DNA of 64,000 nucleotides, taken from positions 7,924,129 through 7,988,128 of the forward strand of contig OU452228.1 of the NCBI GenBank assembly GCA_911728455.2, read 5' to 3'. The notes below the pieces were generated by a model, which ran no database searches, was not told the origin of the DNA, and worked only from the letters and a program-made list of their open reading frames with translations. The position numbers and the translations under genes are program-made. How positions within the stretch are numbered: the stretch's first letter is position 1; each line of letters begins with the position of its first letter. This document shows, piece after piece, positions 27,321 through 39,028 of this stretch. Source of the DNA: Marthasterias glacialis. Its lineage: Eukaryota; Echinodermata; Asteroidea; Forcipulatida; Asteriidae.

Positions 27321-29125
27321 ATGTCGTCATCGTCTTCTCTATACGCACTTTATCTTCTGGCCAACGGGTCACAGTGTTATAGGCACTTTTTAGGGTCCCT
27401 TGGTCCCATCAGAAAGATGTACTCATAATAATAATAACAATAATAAACTGATCTCACCTGTTGGCTAATCGACATGCTGTTATGCTGTTTACATTTTGTT
27501 TTCTATGATTAATCCCCTGAGACTATTATAGTCGCTTTTAAGGATTAATATCAAATTTACGGAAATGTGTCAAACGAGGGCGCTGTGAGCGTATGTACTG
27601 ATGACCCTTGATCACTTTATGATTATGTTCTCACGTTCCAACAACTTAAAACGCAAGTCACACAAACCCATTTCCTCGAATATCGATGTTATTTTTGTAC
27701 TTGTTGTTGTCGTTCGTATTCCTTGTTTTATTAAATTCACTGAAGAGTCCTGTTTCGCTTTTACTTGACAAAGTCAACAAATCAATCATTAAAACATCAG
27801 GAATTCCGAGGCGGGAAATGGGCGTCTTCAGCGTTGCAATAAAACGAAACAAGCATATAGCAATCGGAAATTGATACTCTTCAGGGAGAATGAGATGTTA
27901 CATTTTCCCCCCACAGGAAGGAAGTTCAACTTACTGAACAAGTCCCCCATCGAAACGATACCTTAAGAAGTGAAACTCGAAGCGGACTAACCTGTCGATC
28001 TTGATTTTGTAAAGTTTTGGATTTGCCTTGCGTGTTTGTGGGGGTAAACGTTCCGTCATGCCCCTCGGATGCTGAGGCGTGATGCCAACAACACCTTGTA
28101 ACCCACTGTGGTTTGTTTGGTGTGACTCACGGGGGCCTTGGAGGCTTAAATTCCATGCACAACTCTACCCATGTTCTTATAGCCGTTTTCTTATTAAATG
28201 AGTGGCACAACATTGCACTTGTCATTTAAAGACAAATCTTCCCCAAAATATTGTTTCCTAAATTTCTCCAGCTACTTCACTCTGTTTCCAGGAATGAAGT
28301 TCAGAAATGTCTTGCGAAGTTGCCCCTTTCTACTAAATAATCAATGTGACAAGTAGAAATCTTGGAATTGGGTCATGGCAAATTGCCAAGTTTTGATTTT
28401 GTTTTATCCTCAGTATAACATAGTGCTTTCCCGCTTCTCGGGCTAGATCACGTTACGGAAACACAAAGGGAAAGTTCATAATATGGAGTAGCTCTTTAAA
28501 AGACTACATGGAAAGTGTTTTTGTAGCGGTCGGCTTTTGTCGTTGGTTTTCAGCGGGAATTTTAAAACGCCTGACCGCAATGGTCTATTTATATATTCCA
28601 ACATATGACTCAGTAGTAGACAGCTGTTCCTGGTAATGCATCATCCGAACTCAGCAAAAAGATTTGTTGAACACTGCCTTGTACTTACACCGCCATGTCA
28701 AGTGCACTGCAATTATGAACCCGGTTGCCAATCATAATCGCCCAAATCAAAACATACCAGCTGATATCGAGTTGGTGAGGGCATGCCACAGTCGGAAATT
28801 ACTGACCCCGATGTTGTCTTCGACTGGTATCAGCGCAGGACAGTCCCTCTCTGTCCCGCTAACTCACGGTATCGCACACAAGCAAATAAATTAAACATCG
28901 TCATGTAGAGAGACAGAGAGAGAGAGAGGGAAAGAAAGACGAGATATGAGGAGCGATCAACGTGGTTCCCAGAACATTAAACATTGCCTGCTGGTGCAAC
29001 CATACTGAGTCAACTTGCTGCACGCTGTTAAAAGTACCATTGGAATCTCCCCCAAATGCAAGCAAATTTGAATTCCGTAAACGTCATAAAGCTATAAACA
29101 TTAGTTGAGCAAACACGGGGAGCCC
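27321..29125. other. Intergenic, 5' flank of VEGF-like gene 2
   Basis: No exon recognised. A (AAT)n-like run is at about 27425-27446 and a (GA)n run at about 28911-28931. Near the gene, an AP-1-type TGAGTCA lies at 29006-29012 and a TATAAA at 29093-29098. The latter is only 33 bases before the ATG, so if used it would leave almost no leader; it may not be the functional box. Confidence 0.4.
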
Positions 29126-29353
29126 ATGATGGATGGACTGTGCTGGATGAGGTGTGCCGGAGCGCTACTTGTATTACTCTGTGTGCAAGCATCTCTCGTC
29201 CATGCCGAGCCGAAATCGAAGGAGGAACGAGGTCACAGAAATAGCAAGTTACGGGTCCAGACATCGATGATGATGGCCAGCAGCAGACGGAACAATCTCC
29301 GGCGTAAGACGGGAGCTCAAGCCTCGCCACCGGTCTCCTCCGTGAGCTTGGCG
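29126..29353 (+). CDS. VEGF-like gene 2, exon 1 (signal peptide)
   Basis: ATG ATG opens a frame with a classical signal peptide and likely cleavage after VHA. A highly basic stretch follows (KSKEERGHRNSK, SSRRNNLRRKTG). Two phase-0 donors are possible: GCG|GTAGGT (end 29353) and TCC|GTGAGC (end 29341). They differ by four codons and both keep the frame into exon 2. Confidence 0.82.
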
Positions 29354-32300
29354 GTAGGTCATATTTCAAATAAATGTCTGACATGCACAGTGACTGGCTC
29401 TGCCAGTTTGTTACATGAATTGTATGTAAACATTTTCCCGTGACAGATTACATGGAAACTGGCTCATAATTAATTCACTGTGATTGAGTATGTTAATTCT
29501 TGTCCATATGTTCAAAATTGTCATGATATCAAAGATGAGAAAACCCGACTTTAAGTCTTGGGAACACTTTATATAAAGACATGAAAATCAAGTACAGGAT
29601 TTTATCAAATACAATGGCCTCCACTTTGTAACATAGCCTAAGATAATGTGGAGTACCCAAGGTTCAAGGGTAGACCATGTAGTGTATTATATAAATGTAC
29701 AAGACGCAACAGACCCCTTGCGTCTTCAAGTTCAACACTTTTGATAAAACATTGTGTTGACTGACATTCTGTACGTGAACAGGTAAAGTCCTTGGAGAAT
29801 ATCAGAATGTATGCAGAGGTCAATGTTGTTTAATTGTTTCAGCGGTTTCGTGTTGGTGCAGTGGTTAGACTTTTTTAGTCAACCTCACAAAATGTTCGCA
29901 ACATTTTTTTGCCCATACTTCTCATTGTTTCAAGTGAAACTTTCAAAAGGAGTGGCTGTGATTTGCGAAAGTTGCTGTACTCGAGGGAAAGGACAAAACA
30001 AATTGTCACTTCTCTAAAGATATGTGTGCGTAACCCCATAGCATCCTTGAGATAATGACAGGTTTGTTGGGGTGCGGTGTGCCACGCATATCAAAGCATA
30101 GCATTTCCTTGTATGACCTTGGGTCGGATGCTCACATGTTGTTTGTATGCTCCACACATTTTTGCTCTGTTGCGCGACTGTCGTGCACATGCAGAAAAAA
30201 AACATGGCCAGAGTAATTGGAAATCCCAAGTCATAAGTCACTTCAAACAGTTGATACTGTTCTAGCGTACGGTGGATTTGTGCCTTAGTCTATAGTCCTT
30301 AGCCTTAGTCTATTCGTCGTGTTTTATCACGCAACCAACGGCTCACCATTGCGCAATGACAAATTCAAAGCCGGTTTCGTGACACGTGCTGATTTATCTA
30401 CAGACAGCCGGAAGACATAAAGTAACAAGTTAGTTGTAAAATCGGATAGTCTAATTATATGTAGAGGTTATGTCTCATGTCTCGTTATTAATGGTGCTTG
30501 CTTTTATTTCCACAAGTCTTATCTGCTTTCAAATTTCAGTGAATTAATTCCATCTCCAACTTCTCAATGCACACCACCATTATATAAAGCCCACAACCAA
30601 CTATTCACGTTGGACTGAAAAACAACAGTTTATGTTTTTGTCAGAGATGTCGAGCTCGTTTATACCAGGCTTATTTCAATCGCGGCGATCGGAATAAAGC
30701 AACGGTGGTTTGGCTGGGTCCTCAAATGACTTTGACAGTGTTTCAGACGGGAATGTATCAGACGAAAATATTGCCCTGGAGGTTAGGTGTTGATATGTTC
30801 TTTATAACCAGTGAGCTACTATGCAGGTTGGAAAAATCAGTAAGCAATTCTGCACGTTGTCTTTAACCTTTGGGTTAAGTTATTTTTTAATCGCTGTAAT
30901 CATTATTATAACGATCATGGTTATTTGCCTTCTCACAAAAATGGTTTATAACTTTCATGTTAAAGAAGAATAAAACAAGGGGGGTTTAAAAACCTTGATC
31001 TTATAGGGTGGAAATAACAAATCAATGCCTCTCCTAAGAGTACGACTTCCAATGAACATTTGACACTGCTTGCATTAATCATCGTTTAGAATGAGGATGG
31101 CACGTTTTCTTAAAGGGAACTTCAGTCGAATACTGGGGGATTCAACGCGGATGTAAAATGCATGATTTCATACGTGTCAAAATCAATGTCTCTATTGCAT
31201 GTATAATATTGAGAAGTCGGAATGAATTATTCAGGGTTTGTTTGGATCGATCTATGAGGCTACACGAACTCGTGTCACGAGCTTTTAATCATTTCTTTGT
31301 ATTTTTTTCTGGGCCAATGTGACCGTTCACATTTGGTAATGCTTGCTTTCATTTTGTTCTGTTTAGACAAGGGTAAGTCTTAACAATTAAACGAGACGCT
31401 CGTGTTTTGCTTGTGCGCCATACTTTGAAGGTACAGACATACAAATCATTACGATAATAATGTTGTCAGGCAACGTCTTGAGAAGCAATAAAACGAGCAA
31501 CATTTCATTGACTTTGTTTTTTTTCATGTCGGCACATGAGCACCTGTTGCACGTAAATATTCCGAATGTAATATTTTCGTGAACCTAACTTCATTTCAGA
31601 TTTAGAGACTTTCTCTGAACTAGTGTCAAACAACAACATCCATCAAACATCCATCGAGCTGACAGCAGTTTATTTTTTATCGATTATTTTAGATTTCCGA
31701 AATCAGCGCACAGGTCATTCAGTTGGTCTTTGTATTAATTTCATACATCTGTCTATACATTGTAAAGGTCAACCTATTGTATTATGCCACATAGTGCAAG
31801 CCGGCATTTTTAATTGTTGTTTCAAGTCATCACGCGAATGACGTGTTTCCGGTGTGGGTTTTGTTTCAGGAAGTTCAACTTCTATAGTGTCAACTGCGTT
31901 GGTCGGTGTAGTGCCGACACAATTATTTACACAAAGACTAATTTCTTTGTTTATTTATCCCTTAACTACATCAAGCATGTCACTGACTAATCGCATACGG
32001 TCGTTGAGGGCAGAGTCAGAATGAAATGTCACTGTTAAACCGTAGAGGGTGGTCCTTTCTCTGTGCTGTAACGCAGAGAACCTTTCCATTAGGCACTGTT
32101 ACTGTGGAATTTGAAACGTCATAGTGGGAACTGGCAGTGATGAGGCTCTGTTTCAAAGATTAGGGCCTCAGACACTATACTGCCTTGGTAAGTGGTACCT
32201 TTACATCGGTCACCCAGTGGCATGTCTAAGATTTTACAGAATGTCCAATGCGCAAAAAAAAAAAAAGATGGAATAAGTGGGGATTGCCGGCGCCAAATTG

Positions 32301-32902
32301 TCCTCTCACGCCCTAAGAGTAGCTCTTAGAAGGATTAACTTCAAGAGAATTATTGTAAATAAGTGAACGTGTGGAATGCGAAACGTTTTGACTGCTTTGC
32401 CCTACTTTTCAGCCCCGCTAAACGGGCATTGACACAAGCCGGTATTTACATCTAGGTTTCAAGTTTTCGATAACACAAATCATATCCTCTTCAGAGCTAT
32501 TATCTTATTGGGCAGGGGTCGAGAATTCATTAAAGCCTACAAATGGTTCAAGAAAATGTGCACACATAATGGAATGGAACTTTCAATTATTTATGCACAT
32601 AAATGGCTGGTTTTCTACCGGGTACCTGTTTGAATAGAGACACTGAATTCCCCCCGGGGCGAGTGAGAAGGAATGTGAGAATGAAAGAATGTCAAGTCTT
32701 TGCAGACAAAATAAAGAGTTGTACGGCAAAATGAATAGCTCATTCAGAAAACATTTGGATAAATGAAGGAAGTGGAGAATCAAACCTCAGTGTTGACAGT
32801 AAACGGGATGAAGAAAATAATGTTGGAAGTTCTTTAGAATACCCAGCCGATATTGGGAATGCGTAGTCTTAAGTTACAATGGGAGTGTACCAGTGTGTAT
32901 GT

Positions 32903-32933
<31 letters not shown>

Positions 32934-35558
32934 CTGAGTTATATATTGTGAAAAGAATACAGTTGCCGGACGGGTACGAGAGAGGACCCTATTAACTCAA
33001 TACCCCAAACTGGGGCGTTTTAACTGTCCTTTCACCTTCAACCACATCTGTACGATGGCGTTCTGTATGCGTATTAGCTGATCTGAAAACCGAGGATGAG
33101 GCAGGGTTTTGCTTAGCTTTATATATACATTAGTTTTATATAGTAATTTGTTGATATACGACACGATGAAGGAACTAGTATCCATGTACCAACATTGGTT
33201 TCAGAGAGGAACATTTTTCTAATTCCTTAACCGATCCGAATGTGATTATTATTGTTTTCATTATCAGAACTATAAGATGGAAATCAGCCGTAAAATGGCA
33301 CAAGTACGGACGCCACTTGAATTTCTTCGGGTGTTTTTCCCCGTGGACACGGTCAAGACTCGCTGGACGAACATGGTCAACGAGTCCATCCAGAACGCTT
33401 GGCGAGCCGGCCGGACAGAAACAGATGCAGAACGGCCAAATTTCACGCCTGAAACAGCCAACAGACGTACGTTACCGTAACCTTAAAATTTGAATGTTTC
33501 TAGTTTCAGTCAGGCCTGTCAAATACCTCGGCAATATCGTTATATTTAATGCTTTAATACTCTTTGTCGTCTCACTTCGACAGTGCTGGAAGAGGTACAC
33601 ACCCACGTCAAGAACATCAGCTGTGGCGAGCCCAAACTCGTCCTCATTGATATGTACGAGGAGTTGAACCTCACAAAAGGAAGCCTGGTGTGGCTCTACC
33701 CAGAGTGCACTAAGGTGAGGCGATGTGAAGGTAGCGGATGTTGCAGTGGAGGCGCCCCCTGCGTTGGGAAAGCCAACACAAGAGAGAACATCTCTAGACC
33801 TGTGAGTATTTATGACGTCATCTTTGAACCCCCCAAAAAGGTGAACATTTTCAATTTGTGTGTACACCAACTTGATTCACTGAACTCATTTACATGTGTT
33901 TACAAAACCGATTAGTTTCACTCGAGGGTATGTACAGATGGAGTAACTCTTTGACGAAGTTGAAAATTGCAATGATCTGAGTTGGGTTTGAACCTGTGGT
34001 TGAAAAAAACCCCAATAGAATCTAGATTTGAGGTTTCACCATGTAATAATAATCATCACTGCGGTCGTTCTGAAATGAAATGTTGTCCAACAACTCGACG
34101 TTTCGATCAGTATGCTCTGATCGTCTTCAGGAGAAAATTTGTAATGACTTGATTCATTTAATGCCTTCTTTTTTTTTGCAGTTCATGGTGATGAGGGTTA
34201 TCCCAGGCGAAATCATTCAAAAGGAACCACACTACATTAGACACTCCCTGTATGCTGACACGGAGTGTGTCTGCAAAGAGCGCCCTCTGACGCCCCACTG
34301 CACACCCCAGGAATGCTCGGACACCATGAGGTTTGATGAGGTGCTGTGCCGGTGTGTCTGCACCAAACCCTGCCCGAAGCCCTACCGGCGGGACGAAGAA
34401 ACATGTGATTGTAACTGTGCTGATAAAGATGGTGGATGCAATAAGATAAAGAGGGGACGCAGACGGCTTTCGAGTGCTGGGTGCAGGTGAGTTAAGTCAT
34501 TATATGCTTTTAGGAACATTCACAAAACCGTAAGTAGAGTGAAAACATGATACGCAGATATTTCCTCACACCCTTCGTACTAAAGCCTTGAGCAGACTCA
34601 GTACAAGAACTCAAAATGAACTTTTAAAACAATCATTGCCAAAACGGAAACGACTCCGGATAGACTTGCATCCTTGAATGTCAAGTTCGAATGTCCTTCC
34701 TCCTGCCCTTGCCCTTGTCCATCTGATCTCGGATTGACCTCTGTTTGTTGATGTTTGTTCCTTCTTAATTGGTTGCCTTTTTCAACGAAGTGTGTGTAAT
34801 AACGGTCCAAAACTATGGGTTGGTATTCCTGCAACGTGTTTTCTTGGGTGGATTAATGGGAATACTTTACAAGTCTTCTTGACTTGTTGTACCCACAACT
34901 ATAATTATAATTGATATAATGTTCGCTTTTTTGCAAGTAGACGTGTATTTAAGTATCAGTAGTCTTAATTTATAAAACTTTCTATTTTTGTAAACACCTT
35001 TTCTCTTTACTGCAAGTTTATTAAACAAATAATTGTTCGTGTCTACTGTTTGATAACGCTCCATCATTCCCTGATTAGATTCGATTTAGAACTAATTTAA
35101 ATCTGGACTTTATGTCATTCTGGTGATTAATTTGTGTTTGTTTCGTTTCTTCACTCAGATGTGTGATGGACCAGCGCTGTCTCCAACCGGCCTGCAAAAA
35201 GGGGTACAACTTCAACACGCGTTCTTGTAAATGTTTACAGACCGACGCGAGCAAGCGACGAGAAGTCAACCGGAATAACCGGAACGGCCGGACCGACACC
35301 CAGCTGCCGTATCCCTCCCGCAGCGCGCGCACCGACGTGAATCCATCGCAGTCTTACGGCTCAGCGTCGGAGCCCCAACCGGGGCAGCAAGTCGACCGTT
35401 ATTCATCAGACAGCGATGGGCCGGACGCAGAGATGAGAGAGGATGAACTGCTGGTTACCTGGGACTCGGAGGACGTGACACCCGACTCGTGCCATGGGCT
35501 GGCATGTCTTGAATCGCTCGAAGGGGTCGACACAGGCAGCGGCGCCCGTGGAGACTAA
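29126..35558 (+). CDS. VEGF/PDGF-like growth factor gene 2 (complete)
   Basis: Secreted VEGF-family ligand, 449 residues in five exons: 29126-29353, 33268-33466, 33584-33801, 34182-34486 and 35159-35558, with intron phases 0, 1, 0, 2. Residues 1-28 are a signal peptide (hydrophobic CAGALLVLLCVQASLVHA). A basic propeptide follows. The cystine knot runs from about 156 to 246: Cys156, PECTKVRRCEGSGCC with Cys184, 190, 195 and 196, Cys202, and the closing CVC at 244-246. VEGF-C/D-type C-x10-C-x-C units follow (C-SDTMRFDEVL-CRCVC, C-PKPYRRDEET-CDCNC, C-KKGYNFNTRS-CKC). The last roughly 95 residues are hydrophilic and acidic, with only two cysteines. NES, NFT and two NIS sites could be glycosylated. 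The first ATG of a tandem pair is taken as start. Gene 1 upstream is a tandem paralogue with a shorter tail. Echinoderm VEGFs are known to guide skeletogenic cells; that role here is inference. Confidence 0.92.
29354..33267 (+). other. Intron 1 of VEGF-like gene 2 (about 3.9 kb)
   Basis: No other gene seen. A (GT)n-(G)n simple repeat lies at about 32896-32933 and an A run at about 32255-32267. Confidence 0.7.
33268..33466 (+). CDS. VEGF-like gene 2, exon 2 (N-terminal propeptide)
   Basis: The acceptor is TTATCAG and the donor AGAC|GTACGT. It encodes NYKMEISRKMAQVRTPLEFL through TPETANR. It enters in phase 0 and leaves in phase 1, as in gene 1. The VRTPLEFLRVFFP stretch may be a helix. NES and NFT are possible glycosylation sites. 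Confidence 0.78.
33584..33801 (+). CDS. VEGF-like gene 2, exon 3 (cystine-knot first half)
   Basis: The acceptor is CTTCGACAG and the donor CCT|GTGAGT. The exon contains NISCGEP, DMYEELN, and the PECTKVRRCEGSGCC signature. DMYEELN aligns with DSYKELN of gene 1, and the four-residue RC-to-CC spacing is the same. Possible glycosylation occurs at NIS, just before the first knot cysteine. Confidence 0.93.
34094..34132 (-). repeat. Hairpin + GAAACGTCG module, copy B
   Basis: On the minus strand: CTGAAGA, a hairpin with CGATCAG/CTGATCG arms and an AGCATA loop, then AAACGTCGAG. It lies in intron 3 of VEGF-like gene 2. It has the same order of parts as the modules at 1822-1858 and 57498-57536. Confidence 0.45.
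34182..34486 (+). CDS. VEGF-like gene 2, exon 4 (knot second half and Cys repeats)
   Basis: A strong acceptor (T-run then GCAG) and donor TGCAG|GTGAGT. It starts FMVMRVIPGE, closes the knot at TECVCKE, then carries two C-x10-C-x-C-x-C units and a basic KIKRGRRR segment that could be a processing or heparin-binding site. It enters in phase 0 and leaves in phase 2. Confidence 0.93.
35159..35558 (+). CDS. VEGF-like gene 2, exon 5 (last Cys unit and acidic tail)
   Basis: The acceptor is TTCACTCAG. It begins (R)CVMDQRCLQPAC and the last unit C-KKGYNFNTRS-CKC. After this, about 95 residues are rich in Ser, Asp, Glu, Pro and Arg (for example RYSSDSDGPDAEMREDE), with two cysteines (SCHGLACLE) near the end, stopping at TAA. 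The GC-rich coding stretch contrasts with AT-rich flanks. Gene 1 has no counterpart to this tail. Confidence 0.9.
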
Positions 35559-35824
35559 ACAACTATCCGGATCCGTTAAACTAACCAGATGGTCGGGTAA
35601 ACCACTGTTTAATTAAACATTGTATTGTCTGGTACTAAAACCGTTTGTTGTAATTAAACTGTTGGTTAAAAGCTAAATGCTAGAACTGATAACTGCCGAA
35701 GAGACATACAGAGATAAAAGCCCCTCTTGTTAACATTGAAATTCTGAGGGTTTGGGCTTGGTGTGACTGAACTTTGGGCCCGGAGGTACTTTGCGATTTT
35801 AATTACCCACACTGGAAGTCTTTG

Positions 35825-35830
35825 AATAAA
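35825..35830 (+). terminator. Candidate polyadenylation signal of VEGF-like gene 2
   Basis: AATAAA, 267 bp past the stop codon. It is the first canonical hexamer after the gene; an ATTAAA-type variant occurs nearer, at about 35610. Confidence 0.5.
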
Positions 35831-36683
35831 CCATTCTAATAATGATATCAACCGGTTTGGGACGGTATTTTCATCAATATCCGTGTATCAATATAACACA
35901 GATTGCATCAAGAGAGAAAACCACAAAAAGAACTAAAGAAATAATGTAATCGAAATGACAAAAATGAAAAAAAAAATCCCAAAACAAAACAAAAACACAA
36001 AACAAAAAACAACTTAATTTTAGAGCTCTACACAGAGCATGACGTCCAGGTTTCTTCAAATGGGGACTAGGCTGTTAATGTAATGAAACAATTTTGTTCT
36101 CTGAATGAAAGTGTAATTTCAGAATTGTTATTTTTATTTTTATTATTATTTTTTTTTACTATTCTTAAACTACACAGTGCCAATTTTGCATATTGGTTTT
36201 GTTTTTTTGTTCGCATAATCATTCTTTACAAGACAGATAACCTTACGGATTTTTATAATGAAACTGAGAGTTATAAAATTGTGGTATTATACGTAGGCAG
36301 TGTAAAAAAAAGTCTGACGCTATAGTATCTAGAGTTAAGTATTGGTATTTCTTAAATTTCAAGTGTATATAAAATATGTATAATTGAGATAATATTTCTA
36401 TAAACAGAATATTGAAGGGTAAGAGTGGAGCCTGAATCCACAACTAGAAAGTTAAACTAAGTTGACAATTTTGATAATCACACACACACAAATTGATTCT
36501 GAAATAAACAGTGATAATTGTCATCCATTTTAATTTAGACTTGCTTTGTTTATGAGTTGTGTGAAATCTTCAATACAGAACAATCTCACACGTCTGCCTT
36601 GCTATTTTGACAACATTGATCAGATGGCGCACAATAGACCTTGGTCTTATTGTACCACGTTATTGTGTCTCCCATTAGATTCA
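35831..36683. other. Intergenic, AT-rich
   Basis: No gene recognised. A-rich and T-rich runs dominate (35940-36020, 36120-36160). A short (CA)n run is at about 36479-36490. Confidence 0.6.
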
Positions 36684-36723
36684 ATGTAACTAAACCGAGG
36701 CTGTAAGGAAAAATAGTCTGGTC
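36684..36723. repeat. Short repeat shared with 45726-45770
   Basis: TGTAACTAAACCGAGGCTGT, then AAGGAAAAATAGTCTGG, closely matches TGTAACCAAACCGAGGTTCG, then AAGGGAAAATAGACTGG, at 45726-45770. It is probably the edge of a dispersed element; its full limits are unclear. Confidence 0.5.
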
Positions 36724-36751
36724 TCTTTTCGATGATTCTCTACCTAGTCAG

Positions 36752-37098
36752 TATAAAAAGATCGGTGATTTCACACCGGTCCACGCCGCGTACCATACTA
36801 CACTTTGTGACAACGATTGAAACCAGCAACACGGAGCACGTGCGTTTGCGAAGAATTTCTTCCCTTTTGAAAGGCATTTGTTCAGTGAACCGCTAATCAT
36901 ATTGCGTGTCGATGATCACGTGACTCAACAACTGACTGTCAAAGCATCGACTCCGCTGCAAGACGTAAACAGCGAGCTGCAAGATTTAGCTACTTTTTGC
37001 ACCAACCGACCAACCGACTAACCGACCAACCGAGACAAACAATGTTCACTCAATTACCCCGTGAGAGAAATAGCAAGGTTGCTGAATGATATGACCGG
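36752..37098 (+). promoter_or_regulatory. Candidate TATA promoter and untranslated first exon
   Basis: A consensus TATAAAAAG lies at 36752-36760. About 340 bp downstream the sequence reaches a perfect donor, GACCGG|GTAAGT, at 37098/37099. Between them are two CACGTG E-boxes (36837-36842 and 36917-36922), the second fused to an AP-1-type TGACTCA, an (ACCAACCG)n-like stretch at about 37000-37031, and an ATG whose frame stops after 15 codons. This looks like a promoter with a non-coding first exon of a plus-strand gene; the next such gene is the SLC6-like one, about 15 kb away. It is inference without transcript evidence. Confidence 0.4.
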
Positions 37099-38839
37099 GT
37101 AAGTTACGGTATTAACTTGTGTATTTGGCTAAATTGTTTTACTTAAAATCACTACAAGCGCACATACATCCCAGCGAAACACCAAGCATGGTGCTGCATC
37201 TAATTTGTGACAAAACATGTTGCATCTCTATTCTCATGACTTAGCCTACCAACCCACCACGACGTGTTTGAAAATTAAATCTATGGGAACCCAGTGCAGT
37301 AGATGTTTGCTTTTCACGCAATCGTTTAGTATTTCGAATTAATTAATTAAGGTTGCATTTTGTTTTGTTTTTTCCACATTTCCATAGCCTGTTTAAAAAC
37401 CTTGTTACGCCCTCAGCGTCAATTCTCTCACTCATTTCAAATGTTTCTTTCTTTCAACCTGGTGTTGGTTGTGGACACTACATTTTTATAGTACAAACTT
37501 CTTAACCGTAACCAGGCTTTTCATTTCATTTTGTTTGTTTGCTTGGTGTGTTTGTTTGTTTGGTGGGCTGTTTTGTCTCCTTGTTTTCCTTTTTTCATAA
37601 CTTTACGTTATTCGCAAAGTTAATACGTTTCAGTGGAGGGTGATGTTGTACAAACAATGAAAACATTCTAAGCAGTCTCACTACAAGCGCGCCCTCTGTC
37701 TTACTCCTCGTGAACAAATTATGAAGTAGGGACTAGTCATTGCGTCTTGGACCAAGACTACGGAGTTTTTCGTGTGGCATTTTGACGCGATTGTAGGATT
37801 TTGCAAATGGTTGGGCCCCAAATTAGGTTACAGTTAACGAGAACTCGGTGTAGAACGGGTACAGAATGTACGACTCAGATGTGAGTACGTTGTACTAACG
37901 AATCTATACTTACTACTATATTCTCAGATTTAACTATTTTCCCCAAACCATTGATTTCATCTGTTCATTTATGTCCTTTTGATATGTTTTGTATAATGAC
38001 TTTCGTACAAAAAGTATGTGATTATTTATCTATACAAAATGTTTTATTCCTTGCAACATTGCCTCAAATGTTCCCTTATTCGAAAATATACAAATCTGCC
38101 GTACATGCTTATTATAAAGTGAATAAACAATCATTTTAGTTTACAAAAAGGTATTTTCAAATTAAACAGTTTTCTGCAGACTCGTACCGAATCTACAGTA
38201 AACTATCGAACCTACAGTAAACTGTATAGATTCGTAATAAATCTGCTGTTACACATAGACTTGTAAAAAAATAATCATCACTCTTCTCAATAGTGTGACG
38301 TCATAGAAATATCTTGAGTAATGAGTAATAATATAATCATCCTGTGAGATGGTTGTTGCCAAACTACAGGAAATGAACACAAGTTATGTATTCGAATTTT
38401 ATAATTAGGAATATCCAGAATCATGATAATTATACCTAATCACGAATATCAATGTCAAAATAATTTACTATATCCTCTTTAACATTTCACGGTGTTACAA
38501 ACAGACAAAAGTATGACATATAGATTGAACTCATTGTTTTTAGAATAACAATGCCTAACGATGTTTTCGAGGCTTGCGACTTGACTCATTTTAATAACAT
38601 AAAACTAAATTTATTATAGATGGACTATTCATGGGTGACAAATTATAATCTGAAAACCATTAGTATTAGAGTATTACAGTCTCCTGATGGATTCACTCAC
38701 TAAAATCTTCATATGTGGCAGTAGGCCTACGACTGGGGGTGGGTTGGCGTTGGAATGAGCAGCAAAAAAAAACAACACCTGTCATCTCAATGTCTTATTC
38801 TCGTTTTTATTTTCAGAATATCGAATATAAGTTATTATA
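37099..38839. other. Intergenic or long intron, nothing recognised
   Basis: No gene or repeat family recognised. If the upstream candidate exon is real, this is intron. Confidence 0.5.
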
Positions 38840-38967
38840 ATTTCCCACCCGAGGAAATGCCCTTGACTTTTTTCACAGGACTCGGGAAAGTACCGAGTAT
38901 ATACAGTGCATATCGGTGTATGGGTAAACATTACAAATAATATTGTTTATCCCCGATGCAAAAATTA
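38840..38967. mobile_element. SINE fragment (tail only)
   Basis: From TTTCCCACCCGAGGAAATGC to CCCCGATGCAAAAATTA it matches the body and tail of the SINE at 39029-39187, including ACAAATAATATT and ATCGGTGTATGGGTAAA. The tRNA-like head is missing. Confidence 0.65.
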
Positions 38968-39028
38968 TAATATATTAGAATGGTTGCGGTACCCGCTGCT
39001 AATAGGATTCTAGCTACCTCTAGCTACC

